DNA of 64,000 nucleotides, from assembly GCF_001311985.1 (NCBI RefSeq), contig NZ_BBCJ01000023.1, positions 1-64,000 of the forward strand, given 5' to 3'. This document shows positions 29,292-39,865 of this stretch, in pieces. Position numbers and translations under genes: made by a program. Below the pieces are notes generated by a model. The model made no database searches. It saw only the letters and a program-made list of their open reading frames with translations, and was not told the DNA's origin. Origin of the DNA: Geotalea toluenoxydans JCM 15764 (GTDB taxonomy: Bacteria; Desulfobacterota; Desulfuromonadia; Geobacterales; Geobacteraceae). Each line of letters begins with the position of its first letter. Within the stretch, counting starts at the first letter, position 1.

Positions 29292-29320
29292 TTGACTCCA
29301 CCCATCCGGGGTGATATAGC
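29292..29320 (+). promoter_or_regulatory. Candidate sigma-70 promoter of the 11-mer-repeat peptide gene
   Basis: TTGACT and TATAGC are separated by exactly 17 bases. The expected transcript would have a leader of about 70 bases before the start codon at 29392/29398. Confidence 0.5.
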
Positions 29321-29397
29321 TTTAATGGTAGCCATATCATGTGACGGCGAATGCCCGGATGAGCAACGCCCCTGAATAAAAGTATCTGGAGATGTTT

Positions 29398-29649
29398 GTG
29401 ATAAGAATAATAGCAATATCAGCCGCTTTAATGCTTTTGCCTGCCAATTTTGTCAGCGCCGGTGAAGGTTTTAAGGAGGGTGGCAAACAGGTCGGTCAAG
29501 GCTTCAAACAAATGGGGAAATCAACCGGTAAGGTTGCCAAAAAGTCGGGAAAGTCGGTTGGAAAGGCTTTCAAGGAATCGGGCAAGGCCACGGGCAAAGC
29601 TTTCAAACGTATGGGCAAGGATATAGGCAAGGCTTTCAAGGGAGAATAA
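29398..29649 (+). CDS. Secreted cationic peptide made of 11-residue repeats
   Basis: I do not recognise a family by name. A signal peptide (hydrophobic IIAISAALMLLPANFVSA) is followed by a mature part of about 60 residues that consists almost wholly of five consecutive 11-residue units with consensus xGKxxGKAFKx. Lys makes up about a third of the mature peptide. An 11-residue period is known from helical membrane-surface proteins such as synucleins, apolipoproteins and group 3 LEA proteins, so an amphipathic helix is possible. GTG 29398 fits the GGAG at 29387 better than ATG 29392, which is too close to it. Confidence 0.75.
   Translation: MIRIIAISAALMLLPANFVSAGEGFKEGGKQVGQGFKQMGKSTGKVAKKSGKSVGKAFKESGKATGKAFKRMGKDIGKAFKGE
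29479..29643 (+). repeat. Five in-frame 33-bp repeats in the secreted peptide gene
   Basis: Five consecutive 33-bp units encode residues 30-84 of the longer form. Units three to five are most alike (GGCAAGGC and GCTTTCAA recur at the same place in each); unit one is the most diverged. Confidence 0.8.
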
Positions 29650-29703
29650 TCCCCAATGCTTGTCACGTTTCCTTAACGAAATTAGACTCTGTCCGAGGTG
29701 TAA

Positions 29704-32700
29704 ATGAGCGTTAATAACAAAAACGGTGTGTATTTTCCGTTCGGTATTCAGATACAGAAAAAAATGTGGGAACTGCTGGACCTGGAGAAGGTCGCGGAGG
29801 AAGTCCGGTCCAGGAGGCAGCCCGATATCATATTTATCCGCCAGTTGGCGAACCGCCTGAACAAGCAGCCGGAACGACGGGAACAGCCGGTACCTGCAGG
29901 GCTGCTTAATCTCTATGCCATGTTGGAAAAGATATATCGGTATGTGTTCGAGCTCTATGCAAGGGAACAGTTTCCGGCCGTGCTTGATGAGGTGCTCCGC
30001 GATTCAGGCTATCCAGCTGATTCTCCGCAAATGCGATCAGTGTTGACCCGGTTTGCCGAGCATTTTCCCGGCGCCTCCATTCTGGAGAAAAAGGAAGATG
30101 CAGCCCGCTTTGTTGCTGCCGACGAAAATGGGGAGCGCAGGGGGCTTCTGCTGAAAGAGCTCCTGCTTTTACGACTCAGCGGCGAGAACAGGGCGCTGGA
30201 CCAGTTTAGTGCTTTATTTCACGCACCGGACCTGAAAGTCTCCGATGAGCACCAGGGACTGGAAACTGCTGCGGATGAAGGGCTTGCCGATGCCCCGCCC
30301 ATGGAACCTTTCGGTGTTCCCTTGCCTCACCTGCTGCGGGCTCCCATGCTCGCATCCCCTTTTTCCCTTCCCGGCCAGATCGAATATATTCGCGCCAACT
30401 GGCGCTCAATCTTGCCTCCCGACCTGCTGGCCGAGCTTCTTACCGCCATGGACATCGTCAAGGAGGAAGAGCGGGAATTCTGGGGCGGCCCCGGCAGGCC
30501 CCAGGTGTTGGAATTCCTCAAGGGCAAACGGCTTGGCAAGGAGGGGTACGATTATCCGGAATATGACCGGTTTTCTCCCGATGCCGAATGGATGGCCAAT
30601 GTGGTCATGCTGGCGAAGATGGTCTATGTCTGGCTTGATCAGTTGTCGAAGCAGTACAAAAGACCCGTCCATCGCTTGATCAGGTGCCGGACGAGGAGCT
30701 GGACATGCTTTCCCGGTGGGGGTTTACCGGCCTTTGGCTGATCGGTCTCTGGGAGCGCTCACCGGCTTCCCAGCGCATCAAGCAGATTTCGGGGAATCCG
30801 GATGCCTTTTCTTCGGCCTACTCACTCTACGATTATGTCATCGCCAATGATCTGGGCGGGGACGAGGCCCTGGCAAACCTGAAGGAGCGTTGCCGGCAGC
30901 GGGGCATACGCCTGGCCAGCGACATGGTGCCCAACCACACCGGCATCTATTCCCGCTGGACGGTGGAACATCCCGACTGGTTCGTCCAATTGGATTATCC
31001 GCCGTATCCTGCCTATTCCTTCAATGGCCCAGACCTCTCCTTTTCATCGGAGGTCAGTCTGAACATTGAGGACGGCTACTGGACCAAGACCGATGCTGCA
31101 GTCGTCTTCAAGCATTATGACCATCGCGATGGCAGGACCCGCTACATCTACCACGGCAACGACGGCACCTCCACCCCCTGGAACGACACGGCCCAGCTCA
31201 ATTATCTGTTGCCCCAGGTGCGCGAGGCGGTCATACAGACCATTCTCCATGTGGCCCGCCAGTTTCCCATTATCCGCTTCGATGCTGCCATGACCCTGGC
31301 CAAAAAGCATTACCAGCGCCTCTGGTATCCACAGCCGGGTCACGGAAGCGGTGTCCCTTCCCGTTCCGAACATGGCATGAGCCGTGAGGAATTCGATGCC
31401 GCCTTTCCCGTGGAGTTCTGGCGCGAAGTGGTGGACAGGGTGGCGGCGGAAGCTCCGGGAACGCTGCTGCTGGCCGAGGCATTCTGGCTCATGGAAGCTA
31501 TTTCGTCCGTACTCTGGGCATGCACCGGGTCTACAACAGCGCCTTTATGAACATGCTGAAGATGGAGGAAAACGCCAAGTACCGCCAGACTATCAAGAAT
31601 GTCCTCGAATACGACCACCGCATTCTGCCCCGCTTCGTCAACTTCATGAACAACCCCGATGAAAAGACGGCGGTGGAGCAATTCGGCAAGGAAGGTAAAT
31701 ACTACGGCGCCTGCGTTCTCCTTGTCACCATGCCTGGCCTGCCCATGATCGGCCATGGCCAGATCGAGGGCTTTCGCGAGAAATACGGCATGGAATATCG
31801 GCACGCCCACTGGGATGAACAGGTTGACGAGCACATGGTCAGGATGCACGAGGAGAAGATTTTTCCGCTCATGGGCAAGCGCTGGCTCTTCAGCGGCTCC
31901 GAAAACTTTGTCCTCTATGACTTCTTTGCCGGCGGTCAGGTGAACGAGGATGTTTTTGCCTACTCAAACCTCAAGGGATGCGAGCGCGGCATCATCCTCT
32001 ATCACAACAAGTTTGCCGAAACCTCCGGCTGGATCAGGACATCGACGGCGATCGGCGTCAAGGGGGCCAACGGCGAGACGGTGCTCGTGCAGAAGAGTCT
32101 TGGCGATGCATTATGTTTCAATGGCGATGGCCGTTGCTATTATATCTTCAGCGATTATGCATCTGGCCTGGAATATATCCGTTCCGGGCGGGAGCTCAGC
32201 GACAGCGGGCTCTTTGTGGAGCTGAAAGCCTTTGAATACCACGCTTTTCTCGATTTTCGCGAGATCTGGGATGATGAATACGGCACCTGGGGCCAGCTTT
32301 GCCATTCATTGAACGGCAGCCCGGCCCAGAGTATGGACGAGGAAGTAAAGCAGGTCCGATATAAGGGACTGAACAACCGGTTGCGCGAACTCCTTGCCTT
32401 GCAGGCCGTTGACCAGGAAGAAACAGAGAAACCAGTGGCCGAGCAATTCAGGAACCGCCTGACTGCATTTCTGGTCGCCTTGGCAGAGCATACAGGTGAC
32501 GTTGGTAAATGGGAACGCCTTGTTACTGCCCTTGCCCGGCAGTATGCACTTTTCAGCAGGCTGACTACACATAAAACCGGGGATGTACCCGTCGACGAGC
32601 CACTGCTCCAATTCGGAGAGGTAATGGGAACAAGGATCGGCAGACTTATCTGTTATTCCCATATCTGCCTCCATGCGGCCGGCAGACTGGTGGATGAAAA

Positions 32701-33214
32701 GGCATATCCCCATGCTTCCGCCGAGTTTTTCTCCAGGTTTGGTCTTTACCGGCCTCTTGAAGAGTCTTTCCAGGCCATTTCCGAAGAAGTATGGCAGCGT
32801 TTCCCTGGAATGGACCCTGCTACGGCCGTCAGCCTGATCCGGGTCATGATCGAACATCAGCTGTTGCTTTCTACAGCAGTGGAGAAAGACGGTGAAAGAG
32901 ACTTTACCACCCTCCTGGAAGAAACGCAGGCCCGGACGTTCCTCCTTGTCAACCGGAGCAACGATCACGAATGGTTCAACAGGGAACGTTTCGAGATGCT
33001 GATGACCTGGCTGGGTGTCGCTGCCCTTTTTGATACGGAAAAGGAATTTGACGCCGACGAATTAATGGCCATGGCAAAGGCACTACAGAAGGAAATCACG
33101 GAAATAACAGGCAAAGCTCAGGAAGCAGGCTTCGAGGTAAAAGAGTTTTTAGCCTGGTTAAACCTGCGGAAGTGGAGGAATGACAAACTTGCAGCCAAGA
33201 TTCCCAATGCTTAA
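29704..33214 (+). CDS. Large GH13 alpha-amylase-family enzyme, frameshifted
   Basis: The reconstructed protein has about 1170 residues. The GH13 barrel lies in the middle, from about residue 330: region I is SDMVPNHTG, region II is IIRFDAAMTLAKKH with the nucleophile Asp, and region III is LLLAEAFWLM with the acid Glu. The region IV counterpart reads FVNFMNNPDEKT, in which the usual His-Asp is Pro-Asp. About 330 residues before and 400 after the barrel match no domain I can name; the latter is helical. Breaks lie near 30658 and 31500. Activity on alpha-1,4-glucans or maltodextrins is likely; hydrolysis versus transfer cannot be told. It is grouped with a GT4 and a debranching enzyme. Confidence 0.82.
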
Positions 33215-33890
33215 GTACCTTACGATCCTGTTGATGTTGTTTTCTACGGCATGTGCCACCATTTCCAGACCAACAGCCGTTCCGGCGCCCGGAAAAGAGA
33301 TCGAAACCGTTCAATCTCCCGTCTCCGTCACCGTCAAGACTGCCCAGCGCAGTGTCGGCGGCAGGGGCTACCTGGTCTTCAGGCATCCCGACCAGTTCCA
33401 TATGGCAATACTGTCTCCCTTCGGTTTTACCGTCATGGAGATGTACAGTGACGGAGAGCGGTTGACCTGCATCATACCCTCCAGGGATGTGGCATATCAG
33501 GGGCTTTTATCCGAATTGCCGGAACAGGGAGGACTGAAGAACTGGGGCCTGATCAAGTGGGTGGTGGAGCGGCCGCCTGTTGCCGGGCCGTCCCTGGGAG
33601 CCAGGGAAATTGTCATGGCCGATGGCCGCCGGGAGCAGATCTTTTTTGACAGCAAGGGGCTCGTCCAGCGCAAGGTGACCGAGGACGGTGACGAAGCCGT
33701 ATATCAGAGTTACCGTGATGTGAACGGCGTCGCTTTTCCCGAATCGATAGAAATGATTAACCGGAACGGAGACCGGGTGAAAATCGCCTTCGACGATCCG
33801 GAGGTAAATGAGCCAGTTGAAGAAGCTGCATTGAAGCCGAGGCTCGAAAACTTTACCGTCCTTCCACTGAGTGAATTCAGGGGGCTTTAG
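33180..33890 (+). CDS. Probable outer membrane lipoprotein (LolB/DUF4292-like)
   Basis: The 236-residue protein starts with a lipoprotein signal peptide; the lipobox is LFSTAC, with Cys near residue 25. The mature part is beta-rich with VGGRGYLVFRHPDQFHMAIL, a pattern like LolB and DUF4292 proteins, which share the LolA fold. Its 5' end overlaps the GH13 gene by 35 bases. ATG 33180 has a GGAGG unusually close; ATG 33207 lacks a good site. A strong terminator follows. A role in lipoprotein insertion is possible but not shown. Confidence 0.68.
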   Translation: MTNLQPRFPMLKYLTILLMLFSTACATISRPTAVPAPGKEIETVQSPVSVTVKTAQRSVGGRGYLVFRHPDQFHMAILSPFGFTVMEMYSDGERLTCIIPSRDVAYQGLLSELPEQGGLKNWGLIKWVVERPPVAGPSLGAREIVMADGRREQIFFDSKGLVQRKVTEDGDEAVYQSYRDVNGVAFPESIEMINRNGDRVKIAFDDPEVNEPVEEAALKPRLENFTVLPLSEFRGL

Positions 33891-33914
33891 CCGTTGAAGG
33901 AAAAACAATAATCA

Positions 33915-33949
33915 AAAAAGCCTCCATCGGCACCGGTGGAGGCTTTTTA
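33915..33949. terminator. Bidirectional terminator
   Basis: AAAAAGCCTCCA and TGGAGGCTTTTT form a stem with A-run on one side and T-run on the other. It lies between the lipoprotein gene and the convergent zinc-ribbon gene and can serve both. Confidence 0.9.
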
Positions 33950-33956
33950 TTAGTGA

Positions 33957-34112
33957 CTATTTCATCTTTAGTGTTTTCAGCCCGCACAAAGGGCAGCGCT
34001 TCTCAGGGACTTCCTTTTTGCAGTTGTCGCACCAGTATGCAGGTCTCTGGCTGCATACCTCGCACTGCAGGTCCTGCATTCCACCAGGGCAGGTGCATTG
34101 CCTGTCATTCAT
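33957..34112 (-). CDS. Small zinc-ribbon protein
   Basis: The 51-residue protein has eight Cys, arranged as CTC, CEVC, CDNC and CPLC, which would bind two zinc ions. ATG 34112 follows GGAGAGAG at good spacing; upstream in-frame ATGs have no site. It is downstream of and co-oriented with the nitroreductase gene. Function is unknown; small multi-CxxC proteins like this are often rubredoxin-like or regulators. Confidence 0.65.
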   Translation of the reverse strand: MNDRQCTCPGGMQDLQCEVCSQRPAYWCDNCKKEVPEKRCPLCGLKTLKMK

Positions 34113-34172
34113 GTCGTCTCTCTCCATGGACAAGATAAAGAAGTCTCTGGAAGCGGACCTTTGCAAACCCAG

Positions 34173-34733
34173 CTATACCTTCCATCTTTCCAGAAAGAAG
34201 ATCTCCTCCAGCGGCTTTCGCGGCGGCCCCGGTTTCCATTCATCCTGGGGATAGCCCATGGGAAACAGTCCGACGATGCGGACCTCCGGCGGGATGTCCA
34301 GAAGTTCCCCCAGCCCTTCCTCATCGAAAACCCCGACAAAGACACTGCCCAGTCCGAGGCTGTGGGCTGCGAGCATCATGTTTTCCGCAGCTATGCCCAC
34401 ATCAGCCATGTAATAGTGCTGCCCGTGAAGGTCCCCCGACTGGACCGGGTCGGCACAGGCGACAATCACCACCGGCGCATCGGCGAGAGCCTGTTTGGCC
34501 GGGTTTGTCTTGTAGCCTTTGGGGGCGAAGAAGGCCTCCACATAGGAAAGATCGCTGATCTTCTCCCGTGTGGCAGCATCCTTGACGACGATAAATCTCC
34601 AGCACTGCATGTTTGCCCATGAAGGAGCAGCCTGGGCGGCTTCCATCATTGCCTGGAGCTTTTCCGGCTCCACCGGTCGGTCGGAAAACTTGCGCACGCT
34701 TCTTCTTGTCCTGATTGCTTCCATTGTATCCAT
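34173..34733 (-). CDS. Nitroreductase-family FMN oxidoreductase
   Basis: This intact 186-residue protein has the family's FMN-binding start ([15 protein letters not shown]), [15 protein letters not shown], and the C-terminal [19 protein letters not shown] and LFPMGYP. Members reduce nitroaromatics, quinones or flavins with NAD(P)H as dimers. The physiological substrate is unknown. The zinc-ribbon gene follows after about 60 bases. Confidence 0.88.
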   Translation of the reverse strand: MDTMEAIRTRRSVRKFSDRPVEPEKLQAMMEAAQAAPSWANMQCWRFIVVKDAATREKISDLSYVEAFFAPKGYKTNPAKQALADAPVVIVACADPVQSGDLHGQHYYMADVGIAAENMMLAAHSLGLGSVFVGVFDEEGLGELLDIPPEVRIVGLFPMGYPQDEWKPGPPRKPLEEIFFLERWKV

Positions 34734-34961
34734 TCATGCCTCCTTCGTCGCTGACTGCAAAACTACAGAATTCTACCATAGAACCCATCAATGGAAAGGG
34801 TTCTTCATCGGGACTCTAAATCTAAAGCGTGGCTCCACACTGCCTGTTGTGAAAATCAGCAACCGGACCTCTTGGATGGGCGCCACAAGATGTTATACTG
34901 AAATGAGTGATATTTAATATGCTTCCCTTTTCCATTATCCTGCACCTTCGGGAGACATGCC

Positions 34962-36065
34962 ATGAGAATAGCACAGGTATCGCCTTTATACGAACGGGTG
35001 CCGCCCCTTTACTATGGTGGAACGGAGCGGATAGTCGCCTATCTTACGGATGCGCTGCTGGCAATGGGGCATGATGTTACCCTCTTTGCCAGCGGCGATT
35101 CCATCACTGCCGCCCGTCTGGTCCCCTGCTCGAAGAATTCCCTGCGCCTGGATAAGAACTGCGTCGATCCCATTCCCCACCACCTGCTGATGCTGGAACA
35201 GGTGATGCGCCGGGCAGAGGAATTCGATATCATTCATTTTCACACCGATTATTTCCACTTTCCCTTTTCCCGGCGCTACGGCTATCCCGGCGTGACGACG
35301 CTGCACGGGCGGCTGGACATTCCCGACCTGGTGCCTCTTTATCGCGAATATTCGGAGATCCCGGTCGTTTCCATCTCCGACGCCCAACGTCGTCCTCTAC
35401 CCTGGATAAACTGGACCGGCACCGTTCATCACGGTCTGCCGCCTGATTTGCTCCCCTATACGGAACAGCCAAAAAACTATCTGGCTTTCCTCGGCCGTAT
35501 TTCTCCGGAAAAGGGGCTTGACGTGGCCATTGCCATTGCCGAGCAGAGCGGCATCAAGCTCAAGGTTGCCGCCAAGGTCGACAAGGAAAATCTGGATTAT
35601 TACGAAAACATCATCAGGCCTCTGATGAATAGCCCATGGGTGGAATACGTGGGGGAGATCGGCGAGGAGGAAAAGAAGGCCTTTCTCGGCGAAGCGCTGG
35701 CACTTGTCTTTCCCATCGATTGGGAGGAGCCGTTCGGCTTGGTGATGATAGAGTCCATGGCCTGCGGCACGCCAGTCATAGCCTTTGGCCGCGGTTCGGT
35801 TCCGGAAGTGGTGAAAGACGGTGTTTCCGGTTATGTGGTCAAGGGTATCGGGGGGGCAGTGGCGGCTGTGGCAGATATCGGCTCCATAAGCCGCCGGGGT
35901 TGCAGGAGATACTTCGAGGAGCATTTTGTTGCGGGGCGCATGGCTGCCGATTACCTGAATATCTATGAGGACATAATTGAAGACACAGCGGCAAGCAAGA
36001 TAAAGCCGCTGAAGAATGTGGTCCTGCCACGGCATGGGATGATGGGGGTCGGTCAGAACGGCTGA
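34962..36065 (+). CDS. Family 4 glycosyltransferase
   Basis: This intact 367-residue GT-B enzyme has the N-terminal YYGGTERIVAYLTDAL, the hinge region FLGRISPEKGLDVAIAIA, and the donor-binding EEPFGLVMIESMACGTPVIA with the E-x7-E pattern of GT4. The neighbouring debranching enzyme starts 16 bases after its stop, so it probably acts on alpha-glucan or a related saccharide, such as a glycogen- or trehalose-type product; this is inference. The C-terminal 30 residues are unusual and basic. Confidence 0.87.
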   Translation: MRIAQVSPLYERVPPLYYGGTERIVAYLTDALLAMGHDVTLFASGDSITAARLVPCSKNSLRLDKNCVDPIPHHLLMLEQVMRRAEEFDIIHFHTDYFHFPFSRRYGYPGVTTLHGRLDIPDLVPLYREYSEIPVVSISDAQRRPLPWINWTGTVHHGLPPDLLPYTEQPKNYLAFLGRISPEKGLDVAIAIAEQSGIKLKVAAKVDKENLDYYENIIRPLMNSPWVEYVGEIGEEEKKAFLGEALALVFPIDWEEPFGLVMIESMACGTPVIAFGRGSVPEVVKDGVSGYVVKGIGGAVAAVADIGSISRRGCRRYFEEHFVAGRMAADYLNIYEDIIEDTAASKIKPLKNVVLPRHGMMGVGQNG

Positions 36066-36081
36066 TATCGCGGGAGGAGCC

Positions 36082-38241
36082 ATGCAGGAAGTAATCCAGA
36101 TCGAGGATCAGTATTATATTCTTGCCACATCGGACCGGGCGGCCGACCGTACCAGGGTCTTGAAGGAAGGGGAAACCTTCGCCATTTTCGATTGTCACGG
36201 CGATATCCAGCCGCTCGGTCTGGGAGAACAGGGCATCTTCCACGAAGGGACCCGCTTCCTTTCCAAGCTGGAGCTGCGTTTTGCCGGTATCCGCCCGCTT
36301 CTGCTCGGTTCCACCATCAACAAGCAGAACGAATTTCTCTCGGTGGACCTGATGAACCCGGATTTCATGGCTGGTGACTTGCAGATCCGCCGTGATTCCA
36401 TCCACATCTACCGGACCAAATTCATCTGGAAGGGCAAATGTTTCGAGCAGTTGCGCATGACCAACTTTTCTTTGGAGCCGCTGAGCATACCTTTCACCAT
36501 CCAGTTTGCTGCCGACTTTGCCGATATATTCGAGGTGCGCGGCAACAAGCGGAAGGAACGGGGCAGGTTGTTGCCGGTAGTCCCGGAAGCCTCGGCTGTC
36601 AATCTCTCCTACCGGGGACTGGACGGTCAGACCCGGACCACGCGGCTGGATTTCTCGCCCACGCCGCTCAAGGTGGGAGAGGATGAGGTCCATTACCGGG
36701 TTTCCCTTGAGCCGAAGGAATCGGTGTGCATCCAGGTTACCGTCAGTTGCGAATGCAGGGAATGTGAGCGCTTTGCCGGAACCTTCGAGGAAGCTTTCCA
36801 GGAGGCTGCTGTCAATATTGCCGATCTCAAGGCAGGCTATTGCGAGATTTCCACCGATAACGAGCATTTCAACCTGCTGCTGGGCCGGTCCCAGTCGGAC
36901 CTGCTCATGATGACCTCCAAAACACCACATGGTATCTACCCTATGCCGGTGTCCCGTGGTTCAGCACCACTTTCGGCAGAGACGGCATAATCACCGCCCT
37001 TGAGGTGCTCTGGGCCAATCCCGGCATTGCCCGCGGCGTCCTCTCCTTTCTTGCCAAAACCCAGGCAACTGCAATAGATGCGGAAAAAGACGCCGAGCCA
37101 GGTAAAATAATCCACGAGACCAGGCTGGGGGAGATGGCGGCACTGGGGGAAATTCCCTTCGGCTTCTATTACGGCAGTGTCGACTCGACGCCGCTGTTTA
37201 TCGTTCTGGCAGGCGCCTATTACCGGCGCACCGGGGATCGGGAGTTCATCGCCGGTATCTGGGAGAATGTCCTGGCGGCGCTGAAATGGATCGATACCTA
37301 TGGTGACGCCGACGGCGACGGCTTTGTGGAGTATGCCCGACATTCCCATCATGGGCTGCTCCAGCAGGGGTGGAAAGATTCAAACGATTCGGTGTTCCAT
37401 GCCGACGGCACCCTGGCAGAGGCGCCGATCGCCCTGTGCGAGGTCCAGGGCTACGTCTACGACGCCAAAAACAGCGCTGCCATCCTGGCGCTGGTGATGG
37501 GTGAAGAGGGCATGGCGCGCGCCTGAGGAAGGAAGCGGAGGCGTTGCAGCAGAAATTCAATGAGGTATTCTGGTGCGACGACATATCGTTTTACGCCCTG
37601 GCCCTGGATGGACAGAAACGGCCGTGCCGGGTTCGTTCCTCCAATGTGGGACATTGCCTCTTTTCCGGTATAGCAGACTTCAGCCGGGCAGGGATAATTG
37701 CCGATCAGCTGCTTTCGGAGCCTTTCTATTCAGGATGGGGAGTGCGAACCATCGCCAATACGGAAAAGCGCTACAATCCCATGTCCTATCATAACGGCTC
37801 CATCTGGCCCCACGACAATGCCCTTGTTGCCTGCGGCATTGCCCGCTACGGCTTCACCAGCCATGCCATTCTCATTCTGGAAGGGATCTTCAATGCCTCT
37901 CTGGCCATGGACCTGCATCGTCTGCCGGAACTCTACTGCGGCTTCAAGAGGAGGGAGGATTTGAGCCCCATCCTCTATCCGATGGCATGCGCCCCCCAGG
38001 CCTGGGCCGCTGCTCCGTATATCTTCTGCTGCAGAGCTGCATGGGGCTGGAGATAGATGCGGGGAACCGCAGGCTCCGCTTTACCTATCCCGTGCTGCCG
38101 CCATTCCTTAACGAAGTGGAGATCAAAAAACTATCGGTGGGCGATTCCAGAGTGGATATCATGCTCAGACGCTACCAGAATGATGTTTCGGTCAACGTGC
38201 TGCGCAAGGAGGGGCCGGTGGAAGTGATCATTACCAAATAA
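36082..38241 (+). CDS. Amylo-alpha-1,6-glucosidase (glycogen debranching), frameshifted
   Basis: The reconstructed protein of about 720 residues has the N-terminal debranching-associated domain ([27 protein letters not shown]) and a C-terminal alpha/alpha-barrel related to GH15. Barrel motifs are [23 protein letters not shown] and [13 protein letters not shown], the last two holding the likely catalytic acids. It would hydrolyse alpha-1,6 branches or terminal glucose of glycogen-type polymers. Breaks lie near 36935, 37525 and 38020. GGGAGGAGCC precedes the ATG. Confidence 0.85.
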
Positions 38242-38281
38242 AATCCGATTAGCAGCACTGACTTTCCGCCCACCTCCAAAT

Positions 38282-38390
38282 ATCTCCCTCCCCCTTTCGA
38301 TGGGGGAGGGTCGGGGGTGGGGGTGCAAGCCGTTGTTTTGACTAATTTCTATCACCCTCCCCCAGCCCCTCCCATCAAGAGGGGAGAAAT
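38282..38390. repeat. Pair of inverted REP-like palindromes
   Basis: Two related C/G-rich elements stand in opposite orientation, 38282-38325 and 38353-38390. Each has a CTCCC...GATGGG...GAGGG hairpin followed by a G-rich tail. They resemble repetitive extragenic palindromes arranged as a BIME-like pair, placed after the debranching gene. Confidence 0.65.
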
Positions 38391-38419
38391 GTATGGCGCT
38401 GAAGGTAGGCTGATCAGGA

Positions 38420-38456
38420 TAAAAAAAGCCCTGCGCAGGTGCACAGGGCTTTGGTG
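38420..38456 (-). terminator. Terminator of the outer membrane protein gene
   Basis: On the minus strand AAAGCCCTG and CAGGGCTTT pair, followed by seven T. It lies just after the stop of the porin-like gene at 38479. Confidence 0.88.
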
Positions 38457-38478
38457 ATTCGCCGGGTCGAGCAGGCCT

Positions 38479-39035
38479 TTAGAAGCGGAAGCCGATGCCA
38501 CCCTGCATGGTGAAGTAAGGATCGGAGATGAGATGCTCCTTCATTTGTGCCTGAACAAAGATGTTCTTGTTCAGCATGTATTCGACGCCGGCTCCCGGAG
38601 TTACACCGACGTTGGTTTCGTCATGGGAATATTTATCGATTCCGTTCCAGTCATCAAAGGAGTCGAAACTAAGCTCCAGGCTGGCCTGCCGAAAACGCGC
38701 AGGTTTTTAACCTGCTTGATCGGATAGTAATAGCGGCAGCCGACAGAAACGGGAACCCGGCTGAAGTCAAAATCATTACCAAAGTCATCGTCTGACCAGG
38801 AATGGTAGCCGATATCGCCGCGGATCTGCAGGGTGTCGTTGCGGGTTGCGGAAAGCTGGAGGAATTCGTAGCCGCCGCCGAAATTAAGCCCCCAGCCGAG
38901 GTCACCACGATCATACGGAGCAGTGGCAAAGCCGATGCCGAAGTCCAGTTCCGTGTCTCCCTTTGCTGCAAGGGCAGCAGAAGACACGCCGAAAACCAAG
39001 GTGAGACATGCTGCAATCAATACCAGTTTCTTCAT
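38479..39035 (-). CDS. Small outer membrane beta-barrel protein, frameshifted
   Basis: A signal peptide (MKKLVLIAACLTLVFG, cleavage after ALA) leads into about 165 residues of alternating strands: WGLNFGGGYEFLQL, RGDIGYHSW and GCRYYYPIK. The C-terminal part, in another frame after a break near 38690, reads GVEYMLNKNIFVQAQ and ends in the classic outer-membrane terminal Phe (GGIGFRF). It resembles small OmpW/opacity-type barrels. Function is unknown. It has its own promoter and terminator, so it is a single-gene unit. Confidence 0.82.
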
Positions 39036-39114
39036 TTAATCTTCCTCCTAAAAATTTAATTGCCCAATTCTCTAACAGAGTCTCGTCAGCTGTTAATGAA
39101 GGGCATGTATCAAG

Positions 39115-39143
39115 CGTATAGCACAAGCATTAATGAATGTAAA
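39115..39143 (-). promoter_or_regulatory. Sigma-70 promoter of the outer membrane protein gene
   Basis: On the minus strand TTTACA and TATACG are separated by 17 bases, about 80 bases upstream of the ATG at 39035. Confidence 0.55.
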
Positions 39144-39293
39144 CCAGAGAAAAGTTTATAGAGGCTCATTAATTGGCAGGGGAAGAGGTGAAATCGGCCG
39201 CAACTGTTGTACTAAATAAGTGTGGAAACAGGGTGCCGTTTCATAGTATAAAATGCTTCCTTTGCTGTATGACTTTACCTGATTGGTGGCCCC

Positions 39294-39836
39294 ATGAAAC
39301 TTCTCGACTCCGTACTGGCGGCGAACAAAAAGTTCGTCCAGCCTAATGCATTTCCCCCATTGCCCAAGTCGCCGAAAAAGCAGCTGGCCATCTTTACCTG
39401 CATGGATACCAGGCTGGTCCATTTCCTGGAGCCGGCCATGGGCATCAAGCGCGGTGAGGCCAAGGTAATCAAGAATGCCGGCAATACAATCATCGACCCC
39501 TACGGCGGCGTCATCCGCAGTCTGGTGGTGGCGGTCTTCCTCCTGGGAGTCGAGGAGATCTTCGTTATCGGCCACAAGGACTGCGGCATGTCCACCATCG
39601 ATGCTCCCCACCTGAAGCAGAAGATGATCGAGCGCGGCATTGACGAGAGTGTCATCGATTCACTGGTCCCCGACCTTGGACAGTGGATGGGCGCCTTTGC
39701 CTGCCCGGAGGAAAACGTGGAACGGGTAGTATCCATAATTCGCGACAGTCCCCTTATCCCCAGGGATATACCGGTCCACGGCCTTATTTTCTGCCCCAAT
39801 GACGGCCACCTGGATGTGGTTGTCAACGGCTACTGA
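39294..39836 (+). CDS. Beta-class carbonic anhydrase
   Basis: This intact 180-residue enzyme interconverts CO2 and bicarbonate. The zinc ligands are visible: Cys in FTCMDTRL (with the Asp-Arg dyad) and the His and Cys in IGHKDCGMS. KNAGNTI and DPYGGVIRSL are family motifs. The length suits the short bacterial beta class. The FxsA gene follows 29 bases later. Confidence 0.92.
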   Translation: MKLLDSVLAANKKFVQPNAFPPLPKSPKKQLAIFTCMDTRLVHFLEPAMGIKRGEAKVIKNAGNTIIDPYGGVIRSLVVAVFLLGVEEIFVIGHKDCGMSTIDAPHLKQKMIERGIDESVIDSLVPDLGQWMGAFACPEENVERVVSIIRDSPLIPRDIPVHGLIFCPNDGHLDVVVNGY

Positions 39837-39865
39837 ACTGCCCCGCTGACCACACGGAAACCAAA

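Noticed and set aside
29320-29397. Cyclic-di-GMP (GEMM) riboswitch in the leader of the repeat-peptide gene
   Set aside because: Short stems are possible but the conserved GEMM core and its tetraloop-receptor elements are not present.
35839-36930. 363-codon minus-strand open frame opposite the GT4 and debranching genes
   Set aside because: The plus-strand proteins are well supported and the antisense translation shows no domain or ribosome binding site.
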